Position numbers and translations under genes: made by a program. This document shows positions 1 to 7,715 of a stretch of 64,000 nucleotides of DNA, piece by piece. The stretch lies in NCBI RefSeq assembly GCF_001544555.2, contig NZ_FCOK02000021.1, positions 1 to 64,000 of the forward strand. Direction: 5' to 3'. The DNA comes from Caballeronia udeis (GTDB taxonomy: Bacteria > Pseudomonadota > Gammaproteobacteria > Burkholderiales > Burkholderiaceae). The notes beneath the pieces are model-generated. The model did no database searches, was not told the DNA's origin, and saw only the letters and a program-made list of their open reading frames with translations. How positions within the stretch are numbered: the first letter of the stretch is position 1; every line of letters begins with the position of its first letter.

Positions 1-17
1 GGCTACACCTAAACCCT

Positions 18-56
18 AAAAATAGCCGAAACCCAATGCTAGCGGAGGTTTCGGCT
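18..56 (-). terminator. Intrinsic terminator after the second amiR copy
   Basis: Read on the minus strand, a perfect 10-bp stem (AGCCGAAACC / GGTTTCGGCT) with a 13-nt loop is followed by ATTTTT. It begins 22 nt after the amiR-like stop codon, so it should end that transcript. Its stem core, CGAAACC pairing with GGTTTCG, is shared with the leader terminator at 17228-17266. Confidence 0.8.
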
Positions 57-78
57 AATTGATGGGGAAAAGTACGGG

Positions 79-681
79 TTAAAGAGTCAGCGTTTCGTGC
101 GCCTTGACGATCTCGCTTGCCACCACCTCGATGTGCTCGCGCTTGAGCATCGCCTTTGAGCGCAGCAACTGATACGCGTGTTCTTCCGACACGCCGCGCC
201 TTTCCATCACAAGCTGCGTGGCCTGTTGGATCACTCGAACCTTCGCTTGCTTCTTCTCGAGCCGCTCAATGTATCGATCGCGCATGCGCAATGCCTGACA
301 TTGCGTCAGCGCCACCGCAATCGCGGTCAGCAATCCGAATGAGCGCACCGGCGACGGTATCATCGCCAGCGCGTTCAGGCGCAGCACCGCTTCGACGGTG
401 ATCGGATTTTCGTAGGACACCACCGGAATCACGGGCGGCGACATGCTGGTTCCGAGACACGGAAAATTGACCGAGAGGGTTTCGGGGCGCATCGCCATCA
501 GCACGAGCCCGGTTCCTAAGGGCAAGCAGTCGAGTGTCGGCCAGCAGACCTCCACGTCGCACCCGATGCGGTGCAGTTGCGCGAGAAGCTCGTCTCCATC
601 CTGATCTTGCGGATGAATCACAACAACTTTCATCGAGCGCAAATCGCGCAGGATCGCTAAGCTATCCGCGGCCCACTTCAT
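79..681 (-). CDS. amiR: AmiR-like ANTAR-domain antiterminator, second copy
   Basis: Predicted RNA-binding transcription antiterminator of 200 residues. Residues 15-125 form a pseudo-receiver domain without a clear phospho-acceptor aspartate. Residues about 135-197 are a coiled coil plus three-helix ANTAR domain, with the run KVRVIQQATQLVMERRGVS. It is a paralogue of the gene at 18777-19379, identical at roughly three quarters of positions by eye. I chose the ATG at 681 because it gives the same 200-residue length as the paralogue; a GTG at 705 is possible. The start overlaps the stop of the upstream ORF by four bases (ATGA), the same coupling as amiC-amiR at 18777-18780. No intact AmiC partner is adjacent, so its signal input is unclear. 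It may answer to the distant AmiC or act on RNA beyond the window edge. Confidence 0.85.
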   Translation of the reverse strand: MKWAADSLAILRDLRSMKVVVIHPQDQDGDELLAQLHRIGCDVEVCWPTLDCLPLGTGLVLMAMRPETLSVNFPCLGTSMSPPVIPVVSYENPITVEAVLRLNALAMIPSPVRSFGLLTAIAVALTQCQALRMRDRYIERLEKKQAKVRVIQQATQLVMERRGVSEEHAYQLLRSKAMLKREHIEVVASEIVKAHETLTL

Positions 682-905
682 CGTCCCGCCCTGGCATGTA
701 AGCACTCACGATGCGAGTCTGCGGTCCGTTCCGGCGTGCTATGCAATATGACGCAGGGATCGGCATTCAGCAGTGAGCCTTGCAGGGCCAGTGAAGCGAG
801 ACTCGCAGCCTCGTCTGCGGGCTCGGCCTCGTCTGGGTCGAATACATCGTCGAGGCCCGGAGGGAGACGGTGCAGTCGCGCAAGCCTGGCGACCTCTAGT
901 TGCAT
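678..905 (-). pseudogene. Short ORF ending in an amiC C-terminal remnant
   Basis: This 75-codon ORF has a strong ribosome binding site (AGGAGA about six bases before ATG) and a 4-nt ATGA overlap with the downstream amiR copy. Its last 29 codons (678-767) resemble the C-terminus of AmiC at 17593-18780: NADPCVILHSTP here against KADPYVVSHSTP there, followed by similarly spaced TA, H and terminal R residues. The first 46 residues are acidic and match nothing I recognise. The simplest reading is a duplicated amiC-amiR pair whose amiC was deleted down to its last codons, leaving a chimeric ORF that still keeps amiR translationally coupled. Whether the peptide has a function is unknown. Confidence 0.55.
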
Positions 906-1009
906 GTTAAGTCTCCTGGAGCCAGACCGAAGAGCGTACCGTGAGGCGGCCAGCGCCCAGACGATCCTTCACGGCGGGTTGACTCAATCTGCGCCAACGC
1001 CAGCACGTC

Positions 1010-1525
1010 TCATGCGCTTGTGTGGGCTTTGATCAGCTCGCTGGCAAGAATCATTGCGTCGCGGTTGAGTGGAATGACTCGTCCGCGGACTCGGGGACGG
1101 TAGACCGGGTCACCTTGTTTGACGTACCTCCCCGATAAGGCGCAACGCCCAGGCGCGGGAGCGGGACACGGACGCCATACTTGCTCCTCATAGTTGCAAA
1201 GCGTTGAGTCATGCCAACACAATGCGAAGAGCGAATTGGACAGTTCTTCCACGACCGTCACAGTAAAGGTGCGCGCGTCACCGCCATCTGTCTTTTTCGG
1301 ACGGAACGGCTCGCTGTCCGGGCGGGGTCGCCCGGACAGATCCGGAGGATTGCGCATCAGGTCTGGCGGGGAAGAAAATTGGTGGATAGCTGCGAGTGTG
1401 GTCGTCCACGGGTCTCGACCCGTGTGCGCTGAAGCGAGGTGACCCGGCCGATACGATGACGGATGACAGGTTGATGGTAGGGCTGGGCAAGCAGCCGCAT
1501 GACAGGATCCATTTTCTGACAGCAT
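1010..1525 (-). CDS. DUF3331-type hypothetical protein
   Basis: The C-terminal half resembles DUF3331, a small domain found mainly in Burkholderiaceae: VTVVEELSNSLFALCWHD, then ALSGRYVKQGDPVYRPR, then a final NRDAMILASELI. The upstream part GRDPWTTTLAAIHQFSSPP also looks like the usual start of this family. The frame stays open upstream to 1693. I placed the start at the ATG at 1525 (171 residues), but the N-terminal 40 residues are unconvincing and the ribosome binding site is weak, so the gene may be N-terminally damaged. The function of DUF3331 is not known. It stands alone on the minus strand, upstream of the amiR copy. Confidence 0.5.
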   Translation of the reverse strand: MLSENGSCHAAACPALPSTCHPSSYRPGHLASAHTGRDPWTTTLAAIHQFSSPPDLMRNPPDLSGRPRPDSEPFRPKKTDGGDARTFTVTVVEELSNSLFALCWHDSTLCNYEEQVWRPCPAPAPGRCALSGRYVKQGDPVYRPRVRGRVIPLNRDAMILASELIKAHTSA

Positions 1526-1666
1526 GTCCAAAGTCGCATTGTGTTCAGCGTTCAAGAGCGTGCCCCTCTTCAGGAAAGAGTGAAACAGTAGTCGAACAAA
1601 GGTAGTGGTCAAACAGGTTCTGACTTTGCAGCTATTGCATGCGTACTGAAGAGAAGTCGACCGTAC

Positions 1667-1713
1667 GGCGAGTACACGGTCCTGCCAAGCCACGGCACGA
1701 ACGTGTACTCGCC
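1667..1713. repeat. 12-bp perfect inverted repeat, 23-bp spacer
   Basis: GGCGAGTACACG at 1667-1678 is the exact reverse complement of CGTGTACTCGCC at 1702-1713. It lies in a stretch (1526-2007) where I recognise no gene. It could be a remnant of a mobile-element end or a regulator site; nothing else in the sequence decides. Confidence 0.5.
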
Positions 1714-1949
1714 ATATGAGTGGCTTCCGCCATGTATCCCGTTATGGAACATGCGACACGATGATTCCCTGGAGACGCCAAAGAGGAAATCGTCCGAGCG
1801 GGCATCCGGAAGCGCCATGTCGTCGTGGTGCCGAACCGCGAGCTTTCCGCTGGTGTACAGCGAGTGCGTAGCGATGAGAGAAGGTTAAGTCGAGCCGGCG
1901 GGAGAATCTACTCTACGGCTGGATATGCCAATGGCCCGTTAGCGTACCC

Positions 1950-1971
1950 CGCTTATACGGACGTATAAGCG
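1950..1971. repeat. 22-bp palindrome beyond the amide operon
   Basis: CGCTTATACG and CGTATAAGCG form a perfect 10-bp inverted repeat around GA, flanked by CCC and a downstream GAGGGG. It lies 36 bp past the stop codon at 2008 of the last gene of the long minus-strand operon. It could end the transcript or protect its 3' end, but there is no T-tract, so an operator role is equally possible. Confidence 0.5.
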
Positions 1972-2007
1972 CAGCGAGGGGTGAACGCTTACGATTGACC
2001 GCCCGTC

Positions 2008-2844
2008 TCAGTAGATATCGGGACGGCGGTCCCGCAATACGTGATTAAACGCATTCAATTGTCGGCCCCGGCGCGCGTCGGCCAGATTCACCGACGCCAC
2101 CAGAATCTCTTCGTCCGTTGGACTGCCAGGACCGGCCGCCGGCCAACCTTGCGAGTCGACAATCAGGCTGCGTCCAAGAAACGGCTGCTCGCGTTCGACG
2201 CCGACCCGGTCCGCCGCGGCCACGAACAGCCCGTTCGAATGCGCGCCGCCCATCGCCAGCAGATTCGCCATCGCGGGCAGCTCGGCCGGCTGCGCAGGCA
2301 TCGGCACCCAGTTGGTCGGCACGCACAGGATATCGGCGCCCCTGGCCGCCGCCATCCGGAAAACTTCAGGGAACCAGATGTCATAACAGATCGCGCAAGC
2401 CACCCGGCCGAACGGCGCATGAAACACAGGCATGCCAAGATTGCCCGGTTCAAAAAAGAGATGCTCGTCACCCCATAAATGCATTTTGCGATAACCGCCC
2501 AGCACGCCTCTCGGACCGATCACAGCCGCCGAGTTGTAGAGCGTATCGCCGTCGCGTTCAGCATAACCGGCCACCAGCGTGACGCCCAGACGCGCGGCAA
2601 GCGTGCTCCATTGCCCAATCGTGCCGCCGTCCGCCAAGCCTTCGGACAGCGCGAACGCTTCTTCACGCGACTCGAATACATAACCGGAATTGCATAACTC
2701 CGGCAGCACGATCAGGTTCGCGCCGCGCGCATACGCCTGCTCGATCAGTTCGATCGAGTGCGCCACGTTGCGCACCTTGGCCCCCACTTCCGGGCACATC
2801 TGTACGCACGCCACCGTCACCTTGCTCTCGTTACCTGTTGTCAT
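2008..2844 (-). CDS. Nitrilase-superfamily carbon-nitrogen hydrolase
   Basis: Cytoplasmic hydrolase of 278 residues, predicted to cleave an amide, carbamoyl or nitrile C-N bond. The three nitrilase catalytic residues are in place: E49 in LPELCNSGY, K120 in GYRKMHLWGDE and C153 in CAICYDIWFPE. The length is typical of the amidase/carbamoylase branches rather than true nitrilases. It is the last gene of the long minus-strand operon and overlaps the upstream amidase by four bases (2841-2844), so translation is probably coupled. The context of two amide-type transporters and two other amidases suggests it releases ammonia from an imported amide or N-carbamoyl compound. The exact substrate cannot be read from sequence. 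Confidence 0.88.
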   Translation of the reverse strand: MTTGNESKVTVACVQMCPEVGAKVRNVAHSIELIEQAYARGANLIVLPELCNSGYVFESREEAFALSEGLADGGTIGQWSTLAARLGVTLVAGYAERDGDTLYNSAAVIGPRGVLGGYRKMHLWGDEHLFFEPGNLGMPVFHAPFGRVACAICYDIWFPEVFRMAAARGADILCVPTNWVPMPAQPAELPAMANLLAMGGAHSNGLFVAAADRVGVEREQPFLGRSLIVDSQGWPAAGPGSPTDEEILVASVNLADARRGRQLNAFNHVLRDRRPDIY

Positions 2845-4238
2845 GGCTGCACGCTCCTCGCAATCGGCGAGCGCACCGCGTCCCAGCGGTGCACGCTTTC
2901 ATAGGACGCGGCTACGCGCAGAATCGTGGCTTCGTCGAACGGTTTGCCGGCTATCTGCAGGCCGATCGGCAAGCCGCGCGAATCGAAGCCGCATGGCAGG
3001 GATAGGGCCGGCAAACCGGTGAGGTTGAATGGATAGGTAAGACGCCATGACGCCGCGAGCGGGCTCTCTTCCATGCCCCCGGTCACCACCGTGGCCTGTC
3101 CGCGCCGCCATGCGGTAACCGGCGACGCGGGCGTCACGACGACGTCGACGCGCTCGAATACCGCCTTGAAATCATCGATCAGGCACGCGCGCAACTGCTC
3201 GGCCTTCAGATAGTCCGACGCCGACACCATGCGGCCGATCTCCACGAGCGTGCGCACGTCGTCGGCCATCGCGGCGGTCGCGCCGCGCTGCAGGCCGCGA
3301 TCGTGATAAGCGCTCGACGACGCGAGTTCGATTGCGAAGATCGCACCCAACCCGTATTGCAGATTGGGCACCTCGAAGTCGATCACCTGCGCGCCAAGCG
3401 CGGCGAGCGCCGCAATGGCGCGCTCGACTTGCGCCTCGACCCCCGCCTCATTGGCGCCGAAGAAGTGATTGCGGCACACGCCAATGCGCATGCCCGCGAT
3501 GCCGCCGTCCAGCGACGCGGTGTAATCCGGCACCGGTACGTCGGCGCTGCCGGGGTCGCGCGTATCGTGTCCGGCGAGCACGTTGAGCAGCAGCGCCGCG
3601 TCGCGCACCGACAGCGTCAACGGCCCCGCATGATCGAGCGACCAGCTATGCGGCACGATCCCCGCGCGGCTGACGCGACCGAACGTCGGCTTCAGGCCCA
3701 CTACGCCGCACAGACTCGCCGGAATGCGAATCGAGCCGCCCGTGTCCGATCCGAGCGCGCCGTAGGCCATGCGCGCAGCCAGCGCCGCGCCCGAGCCGCC
3801 GCTCGACCCGCCGGGAATGCGCGACGGATCCCACGGATTGCGAGTGGGCGGCGTCTCCGTGCCCCACGCGAACTCGTGCGTGCGGGTCTTGCCGATCAGT
3901 ACCGCGCCGGCCGCCCGCAGGCGCGCAACGGCGGCTGCGTCTTCGTTCGCGAACGCATAGCCCGGCGCGAGGCTGCCTGCCGTGGTCGGCATGCCGGCCG
4001 TCAGGTAGTTATCCTTGATTGCAATCGGCACGCCATGCAGCGGACCGCGCCGCACACCGCGCTTCAGTTCCTCCGTGCATTGCTCGGCTTCGGCGCGGGC
4101 GGCCGGGTTAAGACATTCATAAGCCAGCACTTGCGGATCGAGCGCGGCGATGCGCGTGAGCAGCGCGTCCATGACGTCTGCCGGCGAAACCTCGCCCGAT
4201 GCAATGCCCGCGGCGATGGCAGTGAGATCGTCGTTCAT
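2841..4238 (-). CDS. Amidase-signature family amidase
   Basis: Amidase of 465 residues with the Ser-cisSer-Lys triad: K75 in PIAIKDNYLT, the glycine/serine-rich GGSSGGSGAA with S145/S146, and the nucleophile S169 in SDTGGSIRIP. The family hydrolyses a wide range of amides, including aryl and alkyl amides, malonamate and allophanate. It is soluble, with no signal peptide. It overlaps its neighbours by four bases at both ends, so DUF1028, amidase and nitrilase genes form a tightly coupled trio at the end of the operon. It may be annotated as an AtzF/GatA-like amidase. Because it lacks the extra C-terminal domain of allophanate hydrolase, I do not favour that activity. Confidence 0.9.
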   Translation of the reverse strand: MNDDLTAIAAGIASGEVSPADVMDALLTRIAALDPQVLAYECLNPAARAEAEQCTEELKRGVRRGPLHGVPIAIKDNYLTAGMPTTAGSLAPGYAFANEDAAAVARLRAAGAVLIGKTRTHEFAWGTETPPTRNPWDPSRIPGGSSGGSGAALAARMAYGALGSDTGGSIRIPASLCGVVGLKPTFGRVSRAGIVPHSWSLDHAGPLTLSVRDAALLLNVLAGHDTRDPGSADVPVPDYTASLDGGIAGMRIGVCRNHFFGANEAGVEAQVERAIAALAALGAQVIDFEVPNLQYGLGAIFAIELASSSAYHDRGLQRGATAAMADDVRTLVEIGRMVSASDYLKAEQLRACLIDDFKAVFERVDVVVTPASPVTAWRRGQATVVTGGMEESPLAASWRLTYPFNLTGLPALSLPCGFDSRGLPIGLQIAGKPFDEATILRVAASYESVHRWDAVRSPIARSVQP

Positions 4239-5158
4239 GCTTCGCCCTTGGTGGAAGGTCCCGCATAAGCGCGCGCCGGACCGAACACGACCACCGGGTG
4301 CACTTCTGACAGGTCGAGTTCTCGTAACTTGCTAATCTCCGCGAGGATCGGCGCGTAGGTGGCGAGGTTGTGCGCCACGCGCTGCTCCGCGAACTCGACG
4401 CCGAGCCACCGGCCGAGCGCCCTCATGTCGGCATTCAACGGCTCGGTTGCGCCCGGCCTCGATTGCGGCGGCGTCAACAGCAACTCGGTCACGGCGGCCG
4501 GCGGCGCACGGCCGGGATCGTCGCGTGTGGGCATCCCTTCGACGAACGGGACGAACTGCCGCTGCGCCACCTCGAACACGCGCCGTAATTCGGCAACAGG
4601 CTCGTGATGTTCGTCGACCCGCAAATCGAGGTGGGCATAAGCCTCGTTGCGCACCACCTTGAGCGCCGCCGATTGGCGGCCGCGCTTGTCGCCGCCGGCG
4701 GCTTGCCCCGCTTCGAGCGCGCGCATCAGGCGCTCCTCCAGCGCGAGTTCGCCGCTCGCCTCATACGCGGCGAGCATCGCATCGAGCGTCCCGGCGCCGG
4801 TCAGCATGTTGCCCTGAATCGTGCAAGACGTGCCGCTGCGCTGCCCCGCCCAACCCGTACATTGCGAACCGCTCCAGCAGGCGCTTTGACCATTGCAGTC
4901 GACAATGCCGAGCTGCCGCAGGTCCGCGGCGGCATCGTCTTTCAGTACGCGCGCGAGCGCCTGTTCGGCGCTCACGCCCTGATCGAGCAAGTCAAGCGCA
5001 TCAAGCGCGAGATACGGATTGACCCAGGATTGGGTCGATACCGCGCCCACGCCGGTGCGCAGATACACGCACATCGCGCCGACCGCCGGCACCGCCGTGC
5101 TGACCGCCACGCCCAACGCGCCGGTCCGCGCACAGCGCGCGACAATGGAAAACGTCAT
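4235..5158 (-). CDS. DUF1028 (Ntn-hydrolase-like) protein
   Basis: The N-terminus MTFSIVARCARTGALGVAVS and the following AVPAVGAMCVYLRTGVGAVSTQ are characteristic of DUF1028, assigned by fold to the Ntn-hydrolase superfamily. The family part covers about residues 1-215. The remaining 90 or so residues resemble the peptidoglycan-binding-like or unassigned tail seen in some members. If this is a true Ntn hydrolase, T2 would become the N-terminal nucleophile after removal of Met1; that is inference. It lies directly upstream of the amidase (4-nt overlap) and 20 nt after livF, which supports a hydrolytic step on the substrate brought in by the second transporter. No activity is generally established for the family. 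Confidence 0.8.
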   Translation of the reverse strand: MTFSIVARCARTGALGVAVSTAVPAVGAMCVYLRTGVGAVSTQSWVNPYLALDALDLLDQGVSAEQALARVLKDDAAADLRQLGIVDCNGQSACWSGSQCTGWAGQRSGTSCTIQGNMLTGAGTLDAMLAAYEASGELALEERLMRALEAGQAAGGDKRGRQSAALKVVRNEAYAHLDLRVDEHHEPVAELRRVFEVAQRQFVPFVEGMPTRDDPGRAPPAAVTELLLTPPQSRPGATEPLNADMRALGRWLGVEFAEQRVAHNLATYAPILAEISKLRELDLSEVHPVVVFGPARAYAGPSTKGEA

Positions 5159-5178
5159 GGCAAACTTTCCCCTTGGCG

Positions 5179-5889
5179 TTACAACGACAGGAAACGCGAA
5201 ACCGTGGCTTGCGCCGACGTATCCGCCGTGTCACCGGCCGCCGGAATCTCACCCAGTTCGAGCACCGCGTAGCGATTCGCGACGGCAAAAGCAAACTGCA
5301 CGTGCTGCTCGACCAGCAGCATCGTTGTGCCGGCACTGTCCCGCTCGCGGCTGAGAATGCCGACCAGCCGTTCGATCACCGACGGCTGCATGCCCTCGGT
5401 GATTTCGTCGACCAGAATCAGCTTCGGCTGGCGAATCAACGCCCGCGCGACCAGCAGCATCTTCTGCTCGCCGCCCGACAGCGTGCCCGCTTTCTGTTTG
5501 AGGCGGTCCTTCAGAAACGGAAAGAGATCCTCAATACGCCCGAACAGCGGCTTGAAATCGCGATCGCGCATGAGGGCGAGCTTCAGGTTCTCTTCGACGG
5601 ACAAGTCCTGAAACAAGGCCTTTTCCTGCGGGATGTAAGCGACGTCGCGCCGCGCGATCCGGTTAGGCGGCACGCCCGTGGTCTGCTCGCCGAACAGCGC
5701 GATGTCGCCGCTCTTTGGGCGAATAAAACCCATCAGCGTTTTCAGCAAGGTCGATTTGCCCATGCCGTTCTTGCCGAGAATCGCCACCACTTCGCCGCGC
5801 GCGAGCGTGAGATTCAGGCCCTTGAGCACCATCGCCTCGCCGTACCCGCTGTGCAGCGCGTCGACCTGAACAATCGTCGATGCATTCAT
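5179..5889 (-). CDS. LivF-type ABC transporter ATPase
   Basis: ATP-binding subunit of 236 residues from the branched-chain amino acid/amide importer family. Walker A is GKNGMGKST at residues 39-47, the signature is LSGGEQKM, and Walker B is LILVDEITEG. The length and the conserved VEENLKLALMR region fit LivF. It overlaps the upstream permease-ATPase fusion by four bases (5886-5889). Together with the two following permease genes and the binding protein at 8567-9754 it forms a complete importer. This is the second importer of the operon, so its substrate probably differs from that of UrtABCDE, perhaps a larger amide used by the hydrolases encoded just downstream. Confidence 0.9.
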   Translation of the reverse strand: MNASTIVQVDALHSGYGEAMVLKGLNLTLARGEVVAILGKNGMGKSTLLKTLMGFIRPKSGDIALFGEQTTGVPPNRIARRDVAYIPQEKALFQDLSVEENLKLALMRDRDFKPLFGRIEDLFPFLKDRLKQKAGTLSGGEQKMLLVARALIRQPKLILVDEITEGMQPSVIERLVGILSRERDSAGTTMLLVEQHVQFAFAVANRYAVLELGEIPAAGDTADTSAQATVSRFLSL

Positions 5890-7715
5890 GCGTCCGCCTC
5901 CGGCTGACTGGCGGCGGGATGCGCACAGCCCGCATACACCGCACGCACGATTTCGGAGTGCACGACCTCTTCGACACCGCCGTCCATCACGATGCGCCCC
6001 TGGTGCAGCACGACGATGCGCGAACTGATTTGCTGCACGAAATCGAGGTCATGCTCGACCAGCAGCAGACACATCCGATAGCGCGAGGACAGTTCGACGA
6101 AAATCTCGCCGATCTGCGTGCGCTCCTGTTTCGTCAGGCCCGCGGTGGGTTCGTCCAGCAGCACCGTGCGCGGTTCGAGCGCGAGCACCATCGCCAGTTC
6201 AAGCGCCTGCTTCTGGCCGTGCGACAGGTAGCGGCACTCGGTTTCGAGAATCCGGTCGAGTCCTGTCAGCCGCAGCACGTCGAGGGCCGGCTGCGGAAGC
6301 GCAAGCACCGGGTCGCGTTGCCATTTCGACGGCGGCGCCACCCGATAGCGCGCAACGCGCAACGCCTCACCGACGCTTAGCGATTCGAAAACCGTCGCGG
6401 TCTGGAACTTGCGGCCGACGCCAAGCGCCACGCAGTCGTACGGCGCGAGCGTGCGGATCTCCGTGCCGCCGATCTCGACTGTGCCGCCCGAGCGTTCCGC
6501 GCCGTCCGCAATGCAGCGCATCAGCGTGCTCTTGCCCGCGCCGTTCGGTCCGATCAGACTGAGGAGCTCTCCGGCGCGCGCGTCGAAGCTGATGTCGTCA
6601 AGCACCTTGAGGCTGCCGAAATGCTTTTGCACCTGTTTGATCGATAGCGCCACATGGGGGTTGTCCAGCATGCCGTCACCGCGCGGCAGCGCCGCGACCA
6701 GCGTCACCGGCGCGCTCACCACACGGCGGCGGCGCGGCAACGCCTGGCGCGCTGCGCCGGCTACGAGCGGCGCGAGGCCGCGCGGCATCGCCACGATCAC
6801 GACGACAAACGCCACGCCCACCAGCAGCGTCCAGACATAAGGCAGATTGCCGCTGAGATAGGCGCTGCCGACGTCGATCAGCATGGCGCCGGCAATGGGC
6901 CCGATCAGGGAACCCCGCCCGCCGAGCGCGACCCAGATGACCAGTTCGGTGCCGAACACAAAACCGGCGTATTCCGGCGCCACCACCATCTGCACGCAGG
7001 CAAACAGAAAGCCCGCGAATGCGGCGATGACCGCGCACGCGTCCATCAGCCGCGCCTTGTAGCGCGACACATCGATGCCGAGATACTCGCAGCGTGCTTC
7101 GTTTTCGCGGATGGCGACCAGTAGCTGCCCCGCATCGCTGCGCACGAACATCCACGCCACCACGGCCAGTAAAACCAACAATGCGCCCGCGATGAAGAAC
7201 CAGGCTTCAAGCGGAATATCGAAGCTGTCGAAGCCGGACAGGCCGCTGCTCGATCCGGTGAACTCACCGCCCGAATAGATGCACTGAACCAGCACGATCG
7301 GCAATACGAGGGTGACGACCGAAGCGTAGAGCGGTGATGCCCCGTGATAAAACGCCAGCCAGCCAATCGCGCGCGACACGATCCAGGCTGCGGCGATGCC
7401 GGCAGCGAGCGCTGCCGCCGCAAGCGGAAACGAAAAGCCGGCATGCGTGAAAATCAGACCGGCCGCGTAAGCGCCGATGCCGAAAAATGCCGACTGCCCG
7501 AATGTGAGGATGCCGGTATAGCCCCACAACAGATCGACGGTCAACGCAACTGCCGCATATAGAAACGCGCGAATCAGGTTGTTGACGAGGAAGGTCGGCA
7601 GCGTGACGCTGCATATGGCCAGAACGACGAGAGCAACGGCGCCGATCGCTGCCGGCCCCTTCCACGGCGAAGCCACCGCGGTGCGAAACGACAGGGTGGA
7701 AGCGGGATCAGCCAC
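5886..7715 (-). CDS. Fused LivM permease-LivG ATPase
   Basis: A 609-residue fusion. The first 330 or so residues are a LivM-type permease with eight to ten hydrophobic segments and the family run GILTFGQSAFFGIGAYAAG. A short basic linker follows. From about residue 350 there is a full LivG-type ATPase with GPNGAGKST near residue 390, signature LSHGQKQALELAM and Walker B TVLLDEPTAGL. Normally these are two polypeptides. There is no stop or frameshift between them, so the fusion looks genuine; such fusions are known in this transporter family in proteobacteria. It overlaps livH by eight bases and livF by four. It sits in the inner membrane, with the ATPase on the cytoplasmic side. Confidence 0.9.
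   Translation of the reverse strand: MADPASTLSFRTAVASPWKGPAAIGAVALVVLAICSVTLPTFLVNNLIRAFLYAAVALTVDLLWGYTGILTFGQSAFFGIGAYAAGLIFTHAGFSFPLAAAALAAGIAAAWIVSRAIGWLAFYHGASPLYASVVTLVLPIVLVQCIYSGGEFTGSSSGLSGFDSFDIPLEAWFFIAGALLVLLAVVAWMFVRSDAGQLLVAIRENEARCEYLGIDVSRYKARLMDACAVIAAFAGFLFACVQMVVAPEYAGFVFGTELVIWVALGGRGSLIGPIAGAMLIDVGSAYLSGNLPYVWTLLVGVAFVVVIVAMPRGLAPLVAGAARQALPRRRRVVSAPVTLVAALPRGDGMLDNPHVALSIKQVQKHFGSLKVLDDISFDARAGELLSLIGPNGAGKSTLMRCIADGAERSGGTVEIGGTEIRTLAPYDCVALGVGRKFQTATVFESLSVGEALRVARYRVAPPSKWQRDPVLALPQPALDVLRLTGLDRILETECRYLSHGQKQALELAMVLALEPRTVLLDEPTAGLTKQERTQIGEIFVELSSRYRMCLLLVEHDLDFVQQISSRIVVLHQGRIVMDGGVEEVVHSEIVRAVYAGCAHPAASQPEADA

Noticed and set aside
266..562. Open frame antisense to amiR, and many similar arginine-rich frames across the window
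   Set aside because: They lie fully inside genes with clear families, in other frames, and have the Arg/Ala/Pro-rich composition of GC-rich shadow translations.
1609..1818. Short frames around the 12-bp inverted repeat as a transposase remnant
   Set aside because: No transposase motif or target-site duplication could be seen, so a mobile-element call is unsupported.
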